Shown here piece by piece: positions 54,636 through 62,517 of a DNA stretch of 64,000 nucleotides (positions are counted from its first letter, which is position 1; each line of letters starts with the position of its first letter). Source of the DNA: Nesterenkonia alkaliphila (GTDB lineage: Bacteria; Actinomycetota; Actinomycetes; Actinomycetales; Micrococcaceae); assembly GCF_009758175.1 (NCBI RefSeq), contig NZ_WRPM01000031.1:62001-126000 (forward strand), read 5' to 3'. The position numbers were made by a program, and so were the translations under genes. The notes beneath the pieces were generated by a model. The model ran no database searches. It had not been told where the DNA came from and was given only the letters and a program-made list of their open reading frames with translations.

Positions 54636-55439
54636 CTAAGAGTCTAGCGCCTCGGCGGTCCTGCGGCTACAGGTGGGGCGATGTTCACCGGTCAGTTGAA
54701 AGTAGGATCGGTCCTTCAGGCGCCCTGATGTTCTGCTCGACAGGCTGCGTTTCATGCCCCAGGGGTGGAGCACTGAACACGACCGTTCCAGCAGCGCGAA
54801 GTTTCTGTAGCAGAAGTAGTTGGGCAGTTTTGATGTTTCACAGCATAAGGCCATCCATTTGGATATTGCTTGCGAGCTGACAGAAATGCAATAATCTGCC
54901 ACGGAAAGTACGCGATCGGCCTTAGTTCCGATTCTATAGCTAACTAAGCTAGAGTCGTAGCCGCTTCGAAGGGTGCTGTTGTCTACCCAGCCTCGGAAGG
55001 ATCTGTTCAATTTTGAGTTCTGTTCAAAAACGAACTCTACTGGTCGAGACTTGAGTTTGAGTAGTATTCGGTCCATAACCCACTGGAACTGCTTATCTAG
55101 AGTGCTATAGGGATCGTCGGAGGGATTAAGGTGGCTTGAGCACCACCAGTCCAGATTGAGCTTCGGGATGATTTTAATGAACTCGCGTTTCGCAATTAAA
55201 GGGTCCTGAGAGTGGTGGAACCCACGCGAGGCGAATTCTGCCGCAGTTGACTCCATGCGGAAGTCCTGACTTAGTGCCAGCTCATGAATCGTTTTCTCGA
55301 TAGTGGTCTGAACTGTTTCCACGTCTTCAACCACGACTGCACATGCGGACGGGAACCTGAACTCGCCGTCCAATGCGCCTTCGTCAAGAAAAATCGTGAC
55401 AGGAGAACTGTGTCCTGTCTTAGGTCCCGATTCAGGCAT
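54636..55439 (-). CDS. DUF3800-like retron effector
   Basis: The 267-aa protein starts at ATG 55439 (AGGA site). An in-frame ATG at 55496 lacks a site. It opens TIFLDEGAL with D19 and E20, has an acidic/Asn position in EFVFEQNSKLN (about 133) and ends the core with LSVADYCISVSSQAI (Asp near 178). This three-part acidic pattern is DUF3800-like, an RNase H-like fold. It differs strongly from the DUF3800 protein at 24085. DUF3800 proteins are the known partners of type VII retrons; here it would be the toxic effector held in check by RT-msDNA. Confidence 0.7.
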   Translation of the reverse strand: MPESGPKTGHSSPVTIFLDEGALDGEFRFPSACAVVVEDVETVQTTIEKTIHELALSQDFRMESTAAEFASRGFHHSQDPLIAKREFIKIIPKLNLDWWCSSHLNPSDDPYSTLDKQFQWVMDRILLKLKSRPVEFVFEQNSKLNRSFRGWVDNSTLRSGYDSSLVSYRIGTKADRVLSVADYCISVSSQAISKWMALCCETSKLPNYFCYRNFALLERSCSVLHPWGMKRSLSSRTSGRLKDRSYFQLTGEHRPTCSRRTAEALDS

Positions 55440-55536
55440 CGAAAAATCCTGTGATGAGGTACTCGAGCACGGCGCAAAGGGATGTTTGGGACCCATGCAT
55501 CTCGGTGCGCCGGTAGGGCTCTTTTATGGCGAGCAT
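55432..55536 (-). CDS. 34-aa ORF coupled to the retron effector
   Basis: ATG 55534-55536 follows the best ribosome site in the insert (GGAGGAAGG, five bases upstream). The frame encodes MLAIKEPYRRTEMHGSQTSL then 14 more residues and ends in ATGCCTGA, sharing eight bases with the effector start. It may be an antitoxin-like small protein, a leader peptide controlling effector translation, or the effector's ribosome-delivery device. It is too short for reliable homology. Confidence 0.55.
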   Translation of the reverse strand: MLAIKEPYRRTEMHGSQTSLCAVLEYLITGFFDA

Positions 55537-56056
55537 GTGGTCCTTCCTCCACTCAGGGGGCTTTATTCTATTGGTAGTTTAGTTCCGGTTTGGGTGAGGA
55601 GTCGGCTGCGCTGTCCAGGTGCTGGGGTGTTGCGCGGTTCACCGCCGAAAAATGTGCTGAGCCATTTGGCTGCGCCATTGTTTAGCGGTTCCCTATCTGT
55701 GTTGATAGCCGTCGGGAGTCTCGCGGTGCAGATCCGGGGTGTGAGCATCAGACTAGCTGCTCAAGGTGTTTTCGTGGCACAAACTAAGGCCCGCCAAGCT
55801 CTGTTCAAGTCTGGCAGAACAACTTGGACATGGAGCTGGTCACCAGACAAGCCCCCTATCTGAAAGCCGGGTTCCGAGGGCCCGGGACCGCACTCTTACC
55901 GCCGGTCCCCAACTGTTGAGGGCCACCGGAAAATGGTCGGCCTCGGAGAAGAACCGAAGTCGAGTACTGGATTTTGGGTTGCAGGCATCATCACGGCACG
56001 GGTTGTGTGGACGTAGCCGGTGGGGTCGTCACCGCCAACGCCCTTACCTAGGCGCC
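55537..56056. other. 520-bp intergenic region upstream of the retron operon
   Basis: No convincing gene is seen. A minus-strand AATAGAATAAAG (TAGAAT, complement of 55565-55570) could be the retron -10 box, without a clear -35. A 61-codon minus ORF (55563-55748, MLTPRICTARL...) ends just before it but has no ribosome site. A hairpin GGGACCG/CGGTCCC lies at 55884-55909. The right part shows no structure I can interpret. Confidence 0.45.
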
Positions 56057-56454
56057 ATGACCTCGCCCGAGCATGTCGCGGCCCTGGTCGCCAGACTCCG
56101 CGCGGTACTGCCAGGGGTGGAGATCGAAGCGTTCAACGTTCACGGTGCCCGGGAACTGACGATGGATGAGTGCACCAAGGCCGGTGTCCCTGACAGGCAC
56201 TGGGTCAACGAATGGAGATTCATATCGGCCACCACGCCCAGGACCGGGAGCTTCCGGGACTGGTTCTCAGCGAGGACGTGGGGCTCCAGGACTGGGCAGA
56301 CGCCCCAGGGTGGTCCCCCGGAGAGGTCCATGGGGACTCACTGCTGCGCCCTGGGCAGACCGAGACCGAGCTGCTGGAGGTCTGGATACGCACCTATCCG
56401 GCCGAGCGCATCGTGGAGGCGGTAGTGGAGGCCGTCACCAACCCGAGACAGTGA
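56057..56454 (+). pseudogene. Small ICE gene, apparently frameshifted (or two overlapping ORFs)
   Basis: Frame 1 from ATG 56057 reads well up to PDRHWVNEW (about 56215), then becomes Arg/Pro-rich out-of-frame sequence ending at 56425. Frame 2 from ATG 56212 reads well from MEIHIGHHAQDRELPGLVL to EAVVEAVTNPRQ, stop 56454. The simplest view is one protein of about 130 aa broken by a shift near 56205. Two translationally coupled genes are the alternative. Function unknown. Confidence 0.5.
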
Positions 56455-56574
56455 CCAACGCGGCGAATGTATGTCACCACGGCTCCCATACGGGCTCGGG
56501 GTCGCCAGGGGTAATGCGATCACCGGCCCTACAAGCGGGGGCCGGAACCACGACCACGACTAGAGGAGCAGATC

Positions 56575-57123
56575 ATGCCACGAGGAATTGAAGTCACTGG
56601 ACGACTGACCAACGATCCCCAGCCTTTCACCTCAGCCAACGGCCGAGAGATGGTGGGGTTCCGCCTCGCTGACAATAACCCTTACTTCGATCGCAACGAG
56701 AATAAGTGGAAAGAGGCTGAGACCGAGTACTACGACGTGGCCCTTGACCGGGACGGGCTCAAAGAGAACGTGCTGGCGTCGTTGAACAAGGGCGATAAGG
56801 TCACCGTTCACGGGAACCTGAAAGCTGATGCCTATATCGACCAGCAGACCGGTGAAGCCCGAGCGCAGAACAAGCTGTGGGCCAATGAGGTCACCGTCGG
56901 CCAGCCCCACCGGCTCTCCAAGGCACCTTTGGGGGCCGAGGCCGAGACCGCCGGGCCTGAGGCCGAGACCGAGCGCACCGCTGAGCAGCAGGCCCAGCTG
57001 CGGCAGGAACAACAGGCGGTGGCCGAAACCGAGCAGGCACGCCAGCAGATCCAGCAGGCCCAGCAGTCCTGGGAGACCATCAATCAGCAGGCCTCCGGCC
57101 CTGACGCTGGCTGGGAGCGGTGA
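56575..57123 (+). CDS. ssb: Single-stranded DNA-binding protein with altered C-terminus
   Basis: The 182-aa protein starts behind AGGAG. The OB-fold covers residues 1-115 (IEVTGRLTNDPQPF, GREMVGFRLADNN, VLASLNKGDKVTVHGNL). A Gln/Glu-rich linker (about 125-170) ends in ASGPDAGWER. The usual acidic SSB tip (DDDIPF-like), which recruits host repair proteins, is missing. It would protect transferred single strands in donor or recipient. The tail shares the GWxR ending with the protein at 41584. Confidence 0.8.
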   Translation: MPRGIEVTGRLTNDPQPFTSANGREMVGFRLADNNPYFDRNENKWKEAETEYYDVALDRDGLKENVLASLNKGDKVTVHGNLKADAYIDQQTGEARAQNKLWANEVTVGQPHRLSKAPLGAEAETAGPEAETERTAEQQAQLRQEQQAVAETEQARQQIQQAQQSWETINQQASGPDAGWER

Positions 57124-57126
57124 ACC

Positions 57127-57969
57127 GTGGCCGAGACGAAAACACCAGGGGCCGGTCCTGACACGCTGAGCGGCTATCAGATGTGGGACCGGCTCCAGGT
57201 CACCGAAGACCGACAGATCATCCACGCTGAGACCCAACGCCGGCTAGGCCAGCTCATCCACCAGGAATCTGGTGGGTGGTCCACAGATCCGAGTTCCGGC
57301 GGCTCATACGCCGCCGCGCTGGATGCGATCAACCACCTCTATGAGCAGCGGTGCGAACAGGAGGCGAAGAACCTCAACCGGCTCTACGGGCTCAAGTTCA
57401 GCCAGCCGCCGGCCCTGACCGGGCTGAGCGCATTGCATAACGTCAACGTCGCTGTCACCAACAAAGCGGTCACCCCGGACCAGGCGCAACTGTGGCTCTA
57501 CCGGGTGGCAGAACCTCATGCCTGCGTTCTGAACTGCCCGGACACCAAAGAACACGTCAACAACTTGCGGGCCAACCACGTCCAGCAGAACCAGGGCGGG
57601 TTCCCAGTGGTGTACTCCCACGCCGCCTCCGGGCACAGCTCAGCGCCGGCTTTAGCGGTGGTGGCGGTCTCCGAGCAGCGAATGGCCATGGCCCGAGCCA
57701 TTGCACGGTGATGGGAAGCCATAGGCGAGCAGCTGGAGTCCGGCAGACCCGACCTACCGACACACCTGCGGCAGCTCGATGATCAGATCAGCGAGGTCCC
57801 GAACTCCACCCGCTACATCAACGGCGACCAATCCACCCGGCTGAACATCCAGACCCTGGATGAGCATCGCCAGCGCCGAGCAGCAGCACGAGACCAAGGG
57901 CTGGCGACCTCCAGCCTGAACATTCCTGGAACGACACCAGCAGGGGCCACTGGCCCGGATCTGAGCTGA
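57127..57969 (+). pseudogene. Unknown ICE gene with in-frame TGA at codon 195
   Basis: From GTG 57127 the frame runs to TGA 57709-57711, then continues open in the same frame for 85 codons (WEAIGEQLESGRPDLP to GATGPDLS) to TGA 57967. The second part lacks its own start and ribosome site, yet it carries the SLNIPGT-GPxLS tail found on the next protein, so it was once or still is part of the same protein. CGG-TGA-TGG context. A nonsense mutation (for example from CGA) or stop readthrough are both possible. Function unknown; the N-terminal part is helical. Confidence 0.7.
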
Positions 57970-57981
57970 AAGAGAGCAATC

Positions 57982-59163
57982 ATGGTGAAAATCCCGAACA
58001 CCTACGGGCTGCGCCTGGACCTGCCAGGTGAGAACCACGACCCCTACAACTGGGGTGGTGAAGCCAGCTTCGGTGAGACCAATGTGATCCGCAACTACAT
58101 CGACGCCTGCCGCGATGCACAGGAGTTCGCACCACCTGCTCGCCCTGGTGGGGCTGAATCGGCGGTACCCACCAAGGAGGACTGGCAGGCACAGATTGAC
58201 GCTGCTGCACCTTATGTCGCAACGTTCAACGACGTGGATTCCCAGGGGAGGCCAGCAGCGATCCCCGCAGAATTCTACGAACTTGATCAGACGATAGGCC
58301 CAGAGCGCCCTGACCTGCACCGGATGCTCAGGATGGACACCACCAGTGTGGGTGACCGGGCCGGGATCACCGGAGTAGACCACAACTGGAGCTACACCGT
58401 ATACGCCCCAGAAGAGGGTGCACATCTGGCGATCACCAAGATTGAACTCGCCAATAGGGACGGCATACCGGTAGACCTGCACCCGGCCGATCAGTGGTAC
58501 GAGGTCAAAAGCGTCACCAGCATTGAGACCAAATCCGAGTCCACCCGCGACTGGGACCAGGTACGAGATCTCGCCACCAAAACGGCACTGGGTTATGACG
58601 GAAGATTCCACGGAGGCTACTACGCGGCCTACCCGCCCCAGGCCACAGTCACCGTCAACAGGGCCGGTGCGATCACCGTCAACGAAGTAGCGCCAGGACC
58701 GATCCCTGCCCGAGCTGTCCGGGAGCAGATCGACGGAGAGATCGAGGCCGTTGAACTGGCCGGAGACCTGACCATGTGGACCCAGAAGAGCACCAAGGAC
58801 CAGGACTTCATCAAGAATCTCACCACCACTGAAACAGCGCACAGGTTCGGATACGACCACCGCAGTCACACGGGCACCGCCGTGTTCACCGGCACTGACA
58901 GCACAGGTACCGCTATTGGGCTGAACCGGGCTCAGACCCGGGCACTGGTGAACATCATCGAGGAGTCCAACCCGAACACCTTTCGCGGCCGCGATGTGGG
59001 ATCAGATATAGCCGCGTTCGACACCCGTTTCAAACACGGCCTGGACACTGTGCTGATCGAACAGGGCAAAGCCCGAGGAGCCCAGGCCCAACGACTCGCC
59101 CAAGAGTCACTGAACATCCCTGGAACAGCTACCCCCGGTGTGAGTGGACCGGGCCTGAGCTAA
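57982..59163 (+). CDS. Unknown 393-aa ICE protein with SLNIPGT/GP tail
   Basis: ATG 57982 follows the TGA by 12 bases. The protein has an N-terminal Tyr/Asn-rich part, a central domain with two paralogous-looking beta segments (DHNWSYTVYAPEEGAHLAI, DHRSHTGTAVFTGTDSTGTAI) and a C-terminal helix. It ends SLNIPGTATPGVSGPGLS, almost the same ending as the preceding interrupted gene. It has no membrane segment. The repeated TG-A motif hints at a sticky beta fold; no family recognised. Confidence 0.6.
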   Translation: MVKIPNTYGLRLDLPGENHDPYNWGGEASFGETNVIRNYIDACRDAQEFAPPARPGGAESAVPTKEDWQAQIDAAAPYVATFNDVDSQGRPAAIPAEFYELDQTIGPERPDLHRMLRMDTTSVGDRAGITGVDHNWSYTVYAPEEGAHLAITKIELANRDGIPVDLHPADQWYEVKSVTSIETKSESTRDWDQVRDLATKTALGYDGRFHGGYYAAYPPQATVTVNRAGAITVNEVAPGPIPARAVREQIDGEIEAVELAGDLTMWTQKSTKDQDFIKNLTTTETAHRFGYDHRSHTGTAVFTGTDSTGTAIGLNRAQTRALVNIIEESNPNTFRGRDVGSDIAAFDTRFKHGLDTVLIEQGKARGAQAQRLAQESLNIPGTATPGVSGPGLS

Positions 59164-59173
59164 GGAGAACGTG

Positions 59174-60208
59174 ATGGACGCACAGAACCAGAGCCCGAAC
59201 CAGGCCCAGCCAAGCGGTGTGACCCCTGAGGGTAGGGAGCTGATCGAAATGGCTGAGCACTATGTTGCTGAGTATCGGGCCGAGAATGACTTCGACGGCC
59301 GGGACCAGCAGGAAGCGCTCCAGGAGATCCAGTACCAGGCTGCCGGGGTGCTGGAGTCCGGCGACTACGCCAGCGTGAAGCTGCTGCACCAGACCATGCG
59401 CTCCAACGTCAGCGACTTCGCTGCGATGGACATGGCTGAGCACCAGCAACGCGCAGCTGAGGTGGCAGAGCGAATCAAAATCGAGATGGACTCCTGGGGT
59501 GTAGACAATGAGCCGCCTCACCATCCACCGACCCCGGGGCATGGTGTCACCTATGACCACGGGGAGATCATCGAGGAAACGGTCCGCAAGGGCTCAGAGA
59601 CTGACTATGCGGTGATCGAGGCCTCTAACGGCGGCTATGAGGTCTATGGTGTCCAGTCCGGCAAGACCGGGGAGGTGACCTTTTACTGCGCTGATGAGTT
59701 CGACAAGGCTGCCGATCACAAGGCCCGGATACTCAACGAATGGGAAGCCACCGACCACGCAGCTGATCAGAGTGCCGCTGCCGGTCTCCAGGCCGACCGG
59801 CAGGGGGTGAGCACTCACCCAGACGATCTTCCCCCGGGAGCTGAGGCAGAGTCGCTGGCCGAATACCGGATGCTTGCCCAGGCCCACCAGCGGGAAACCC
59901 AAGCGCTCCAGAGCGATGCGCCTGCGCCGGTGCGGCCGGTAACCAGCCAGGAGGTAGCCCCTGAGGCCCCCACCAGAGTGCGAACCTCGCGGGAAGAGTT
60001 CCGCCAGGAAGTCTTCAAAGACGATTGGGAGCAGATCACCGATAAGGAACGGGCCGAACGAATGCTGGCATTCGCCAACTCCAAGGGAGCCCTGCGCTCT
60101 GACGGCAGCCCGGCCCCGGCACCACCTACGGCCAGCCAGCAACTGCCCCAGGGGTATTCAGCGCCGCTGAACCAACCAGGGCACCACGGCCCAGAGATCG
60201 ACCGGTAA
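59174..60208 (+). CDS. Unknown 344-aa ICE protein with QLPxGY/GPEIDR tail
   Basis: ATG 59174 sits six bases after AAGGAG (the GTG at 59171 is too close). The protein is helical, acidic and His/Gln-rich, with a short beta region, YAVIEASNGGYEVYGVQSG, near 157. It ends with QLPQGYSAP then HHGPEIDR. Function unknown. Confidence 0.6.
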   Translation: MDAQNQSPNQAQPSGVTPEGRELIEMAEHYVAEYRAENDFDGRDQQEALQEIQYQAAGVLESGDYASVKLLHQTMRSNVSDFAAMDMAEHQQRAAEVAERIKIEMDSWGVDNEPPHHPPTPGHGVTYDHGEIIEETVRKGSETDYAVIEASNGGYEVYGVQSGKTGEVTFYCADEFDKAADHKARILNEWEATDHAADQSAAAGLQADRQGVSTHPDDLPPGAEAESLAEYRMLAQAHQRETQALQSDAPAPVRPVTSQEVAPEAPTRVRTSREEFRQEVFKDDWEQITDKERAERMLAFANSKGALRSDGSPAPAPPTASQQLPQGYSAPLNQPGHHGPEIDR

Positions 60209-60222
60209 AAGGGGGTTTGGTG

Positions 60223-61152
60223 ATGAGCAGATCAGTAGAGACATTCGCCGCTGAGACTGCGGCCGTGGGTGAGCATCATCTGCTGCTGACCGGGCACCCG
60301 GCAGCCCAGCAAGCAGTAGCCCTGCAAGTAGCCCGGGCACGTAAGACCAACATCGTGTTCTCCGATGCAGACGACACCGCCGGCAGGTTACTTGGCACCA
60401 GTGCTGAGGCAGGTAGGGTCTCGGCTGCCGATCAAGGCGTGCTCTACCTGGATCAGGCCTATACCCGGGACGCCGGGCAGTTAGATGCCCTGCGGCAGCC
60501 ATTGGATACCGGGTCCATCAGCCTGCACCACAGCAGTGGAGTGCTCAACCGGCCAGCACAGTTCCAGCTTGTTCTGGACGGTGGCCCCCAGGTGAGTCCT
60601 GCCCGTCGGCTCTCGGGTCCGCTGCTGGACCGCATGGATATGCGCCTGCACACCACCGGGAGGATAGATGAGATCGACCCTGTACGGGTCGATCAGGCCC
60701 GGGAAGCCATGTTCCACCGGCTGAGCACCCTGGGTGAGCAGTCCCGCCAGGGACGCAGGAACCGGGATCTCTCCATAGAGACACTGGCCGGGAAACTGGC
60801 ACCCGGCAGGGAGGCTATGCAGGATCTCAACCGAGCCCTGGACCGAGCAGAACTGAGCCTGAGGGGCTATGCCCGCACACTGCGCACCGCATGGTCGGTA
60901 GCGGATCTGCACGGGCATCACAGCCCGACTCGTGAGGACGTGGCCACCGCCTACGACCTGCGGCGAGGCGAGACCGAAATGCTCACCGGTGAGGGAACCC
61001 GCAAACCAACACTGAGTGCTGAGCAAGAACGTCACCTGTTCAAAGGGCAGAGGTCTGCACCCCGGGCGGTCAAGAGCGCGGCCGAGCAACTGCCTGCCGG
61101 GTACAGCCTGCCAAGCTCCACCACCAGCGCCGGCCCAGAGCTTGACCGGTAA
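60223..61152 (+). CDS. Degenerate ComM/YifB-like AAA+ protein
   Basis: The 309-aa protein aligns with the AAA+ part of ComM. LYLDQAY stands for Walker B, ALRQPLDTGSISLHHSSGVL matches the family segment after it, RRLSGPLLDRMDMRL matches the sensor region, and the C-terminal helices ELSLRGYARTLRTAWSVADL match too. Walker A reads LLLTGHPAAQQA, lacking the GK(S/T), and Walker B has Gln for Glu, so ATP hydrolysis is unlikely. ComM helps integrate single-stranded DNA; a dead copy might act as a scaffold or inhibitor. It ends QLPAGYSLP then GPELDR. Confidence 0.7.
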   Translation: MSRSVETFAAETAAVGEHHLLLTGHPAAQQAVALQVARARKTNIVFSDADDTAGRLLGTSAEAGRVSAADQGVLYLDQAYTRDAGQLDALRQPLDTGSISLHHSSGVLNRPAQFQLVLDGGPQVSPARRLSGPLLDRMDMRLHTTGRIDEIDPVRVDQAREAMFHRLSTLGEQSRQGRRNRDLSIETLAGKLAPGREAMQDLNRALDRAELSLRGYARTLRTAWSVADLHGHHSPTREDVATAYDLRRGETEMLTGEGTRKPTLSAEQERHLFKGQRSAPRAVKSAAEQLPAGYSLPSSTTSAGPELDR

Positions 61153-61185
61153 CCAGCAGCAACGACGAACAAGGAGGCAACAGCC

Positions 61186-61353
61186 ATGAACCAGCGTTCA
61201 CAGGCCGTCAGAGATCTGCTGGAGGCAGTCCGGGCCAAGGGATTCGACCCCGGCCCCGATGGGCCACCACCGGATCGGTGCTGGCATGAGGCCCAGGTAG
61301 AGGTGGGAGACCCAGCCCAGTACCCCAGTGTCCAAGAGAGTCAGGAGTCCTGA
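61186..61353 (+). CDS. Small 55-aa ICE protein
   Basis: ATG 61186 lies eight bases after a perfect AAGGAGG. The product begins MNQRSQAVRDLLEAVRAKGF, an amphipathic helix, then a Pro/Gly-rich acidic end. Its TGA overlaps the next ATG (TGATG). A good ribosome site and coupling support it as real; the role is unknown. Confidence 0.6.
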   Translation: MNQRSQAVRDLLEAVRAKGFDPGPDGPPPDRCWHEAQVEVGDPAQYPSVQESQES

Positions 61354-62516
61354 TGCAGGTCGGAGAATTGATAGCTCGGATGGAGTATGAGTACGGGTAC
61401 CGCTTTCAGCAGGGCGACGTGCTCCTCATCGGAGTCAACGATCAGGGCATGGGTGGGCCTCAGGCGGTGCTGCCTATTGAGCAAGCCACTGTGGAGCAGC
61501 AGGTTCAGGGCATCCATGAGGAAGTGCTGCCGATGGTCCACCGCGATTACCGGAACCTGATTATGGTCAGGTACGAGGAGTTCGACTACCACGAGACCAA
61601 CGGGTTCCATGATCAGTTCACCGCCTCGCTGGATGACCACCCCGGTGGTTTCGAGGTGGTGGCCCAGTACAAGGTCGATCAGAACCGTCAGCTCTATCAG
61701 GGGTACATGGACCAGCAGTGGGCCAGCCCCGGGCTGCGATGGACGATGCCGGGGAAGCTGCCCGATGTGTCTGCGCAGATGCGCGAGCTGGGGTATAAGG
61801 AGCCTGCCAGCAGCGAAGCTGAGTATCTGCGAAGCTTCCAGCCCCACCCCGAGCCCGGTTTCCAACCCTTGGACCAGGAGCAGGAGGTGTCACATCTGAA
61901 CCGGCTTGCGCCCCGGGTCAGTGTCGAGGTCGCACGCCATGCTCTGGCCACCACCGCCTCTACAGAGTCCATCGAACAGCAGGCTAAGGCCCGGCAAACA
62001 TTGGGGCACCTGGTGGCCTACGACGAGGACGCTCGGGACGCGGTGGCTTATGACGCCTCGATTTCGCCGGCGAAAAAGGATGCGCTAGTCGAGACCTACC
62101 GGCAGGCCCCAGCCAAGCAGCGGCCAGCACTGGCAGCCGCAGCCGGGGCTGCCTGGATGATGAGCGGAGGAGGGCTGAAAGCAGGGCGGGCCATTATGGC
62201 CCACGCCTACCAGAGCACCAGGCCCTCAGACCGGGCACTGGTGACAGCTGCAGAAGTGGCAACCACCAGGGCGCATATGCGGCCTGAGGAGATCCAGGAG
62301 GCGTTCGGCAAGGAAATCGGGACCGACTTGGAGGCCGCAGAAGCAGCCCACCAGGAATGGGAACGGCTCTACAGCTCAACCACCACCCAGACTGAGACGG
62401 AGACGGTGGTGGAGACCGAGACAGTGGAGGAACCAGATCAGATGCAGCTGGCGCTGGAACACCAGATGAACCAGCCCCCAGCGCCTGTGGCCAGCAGCGG
62501 ACCGGAGGTGGACTGA
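61353..62516 (+). CDS. DUF4192-like ICE protein with GPEVD end
   Basis: The 387-aa protein has the two-part layout of DUF4192. An N-terminal domain includes GYRFQQGDVLLIGVND and RNLIMVRYEEFDYHE. A helical C-terminal domain includes PRVSVEVARHALATTAS and KQRPALAAAAGAAWMMSGGGLKAGRA. DUF4192 is actinobacterial and of unknown function. A Thr/Glu repeat (TQTETETVVETETVEE) forms the linker before the end SSGPEVD. Confidence 0.55.
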   Translation: MQVGELIARMEYEYGYRFQQGDVLLIGVNDQGMGGPQAVLPIEQATVEQQVQGIHEEVLPMVHRDYRNLIMVRYEEFDYHETNGFHDQFTASLDDHPGGFEVVAQYKVDQNRQLYQGYMDQQWASPGLRWTMPGKLPDVSAQMRELGYKEPASSEAEYLRSFQPHPEPGFQPLDQEQEVSHLNRLAPRVSVEVARHALATTASTESIEQQAKARQTLGHLVAYDEDARDAVAYDASISPAKKDALVETYRQAPAKQRPALAAAAGAAWMMSGGGLKAGRAIMAHAYQSTRPSDRALVTAAEVATTRAHMRPEEIQEAFGKEIGTDLEAAEAAHQEWERLYSSTTTQTETETVVETETVEEPDQMQLALEHQMNQPPAPVASSGPEVD

Positions 62517-62517
62517 T

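Noticed and set aside
54008-54880. Plus-strand ORFs (80 and 204 aa) across the retron
   Set aside because: They are antisense to the RT and effector, whose motifs are unmistakable on the minus strand.
55396-55863. 155-aa plus-strand ORF upstream of the retron
   Set aside because: It overlaps the effector start on the other strand, lacks a ribosome site and shows no coding pattern.
57709-57711. Selenocysteine codon
   Set aside because: No SECIS-like hairpin after the TGA and no selenoprotein family; nonsense mutation or readthrough is simpler.
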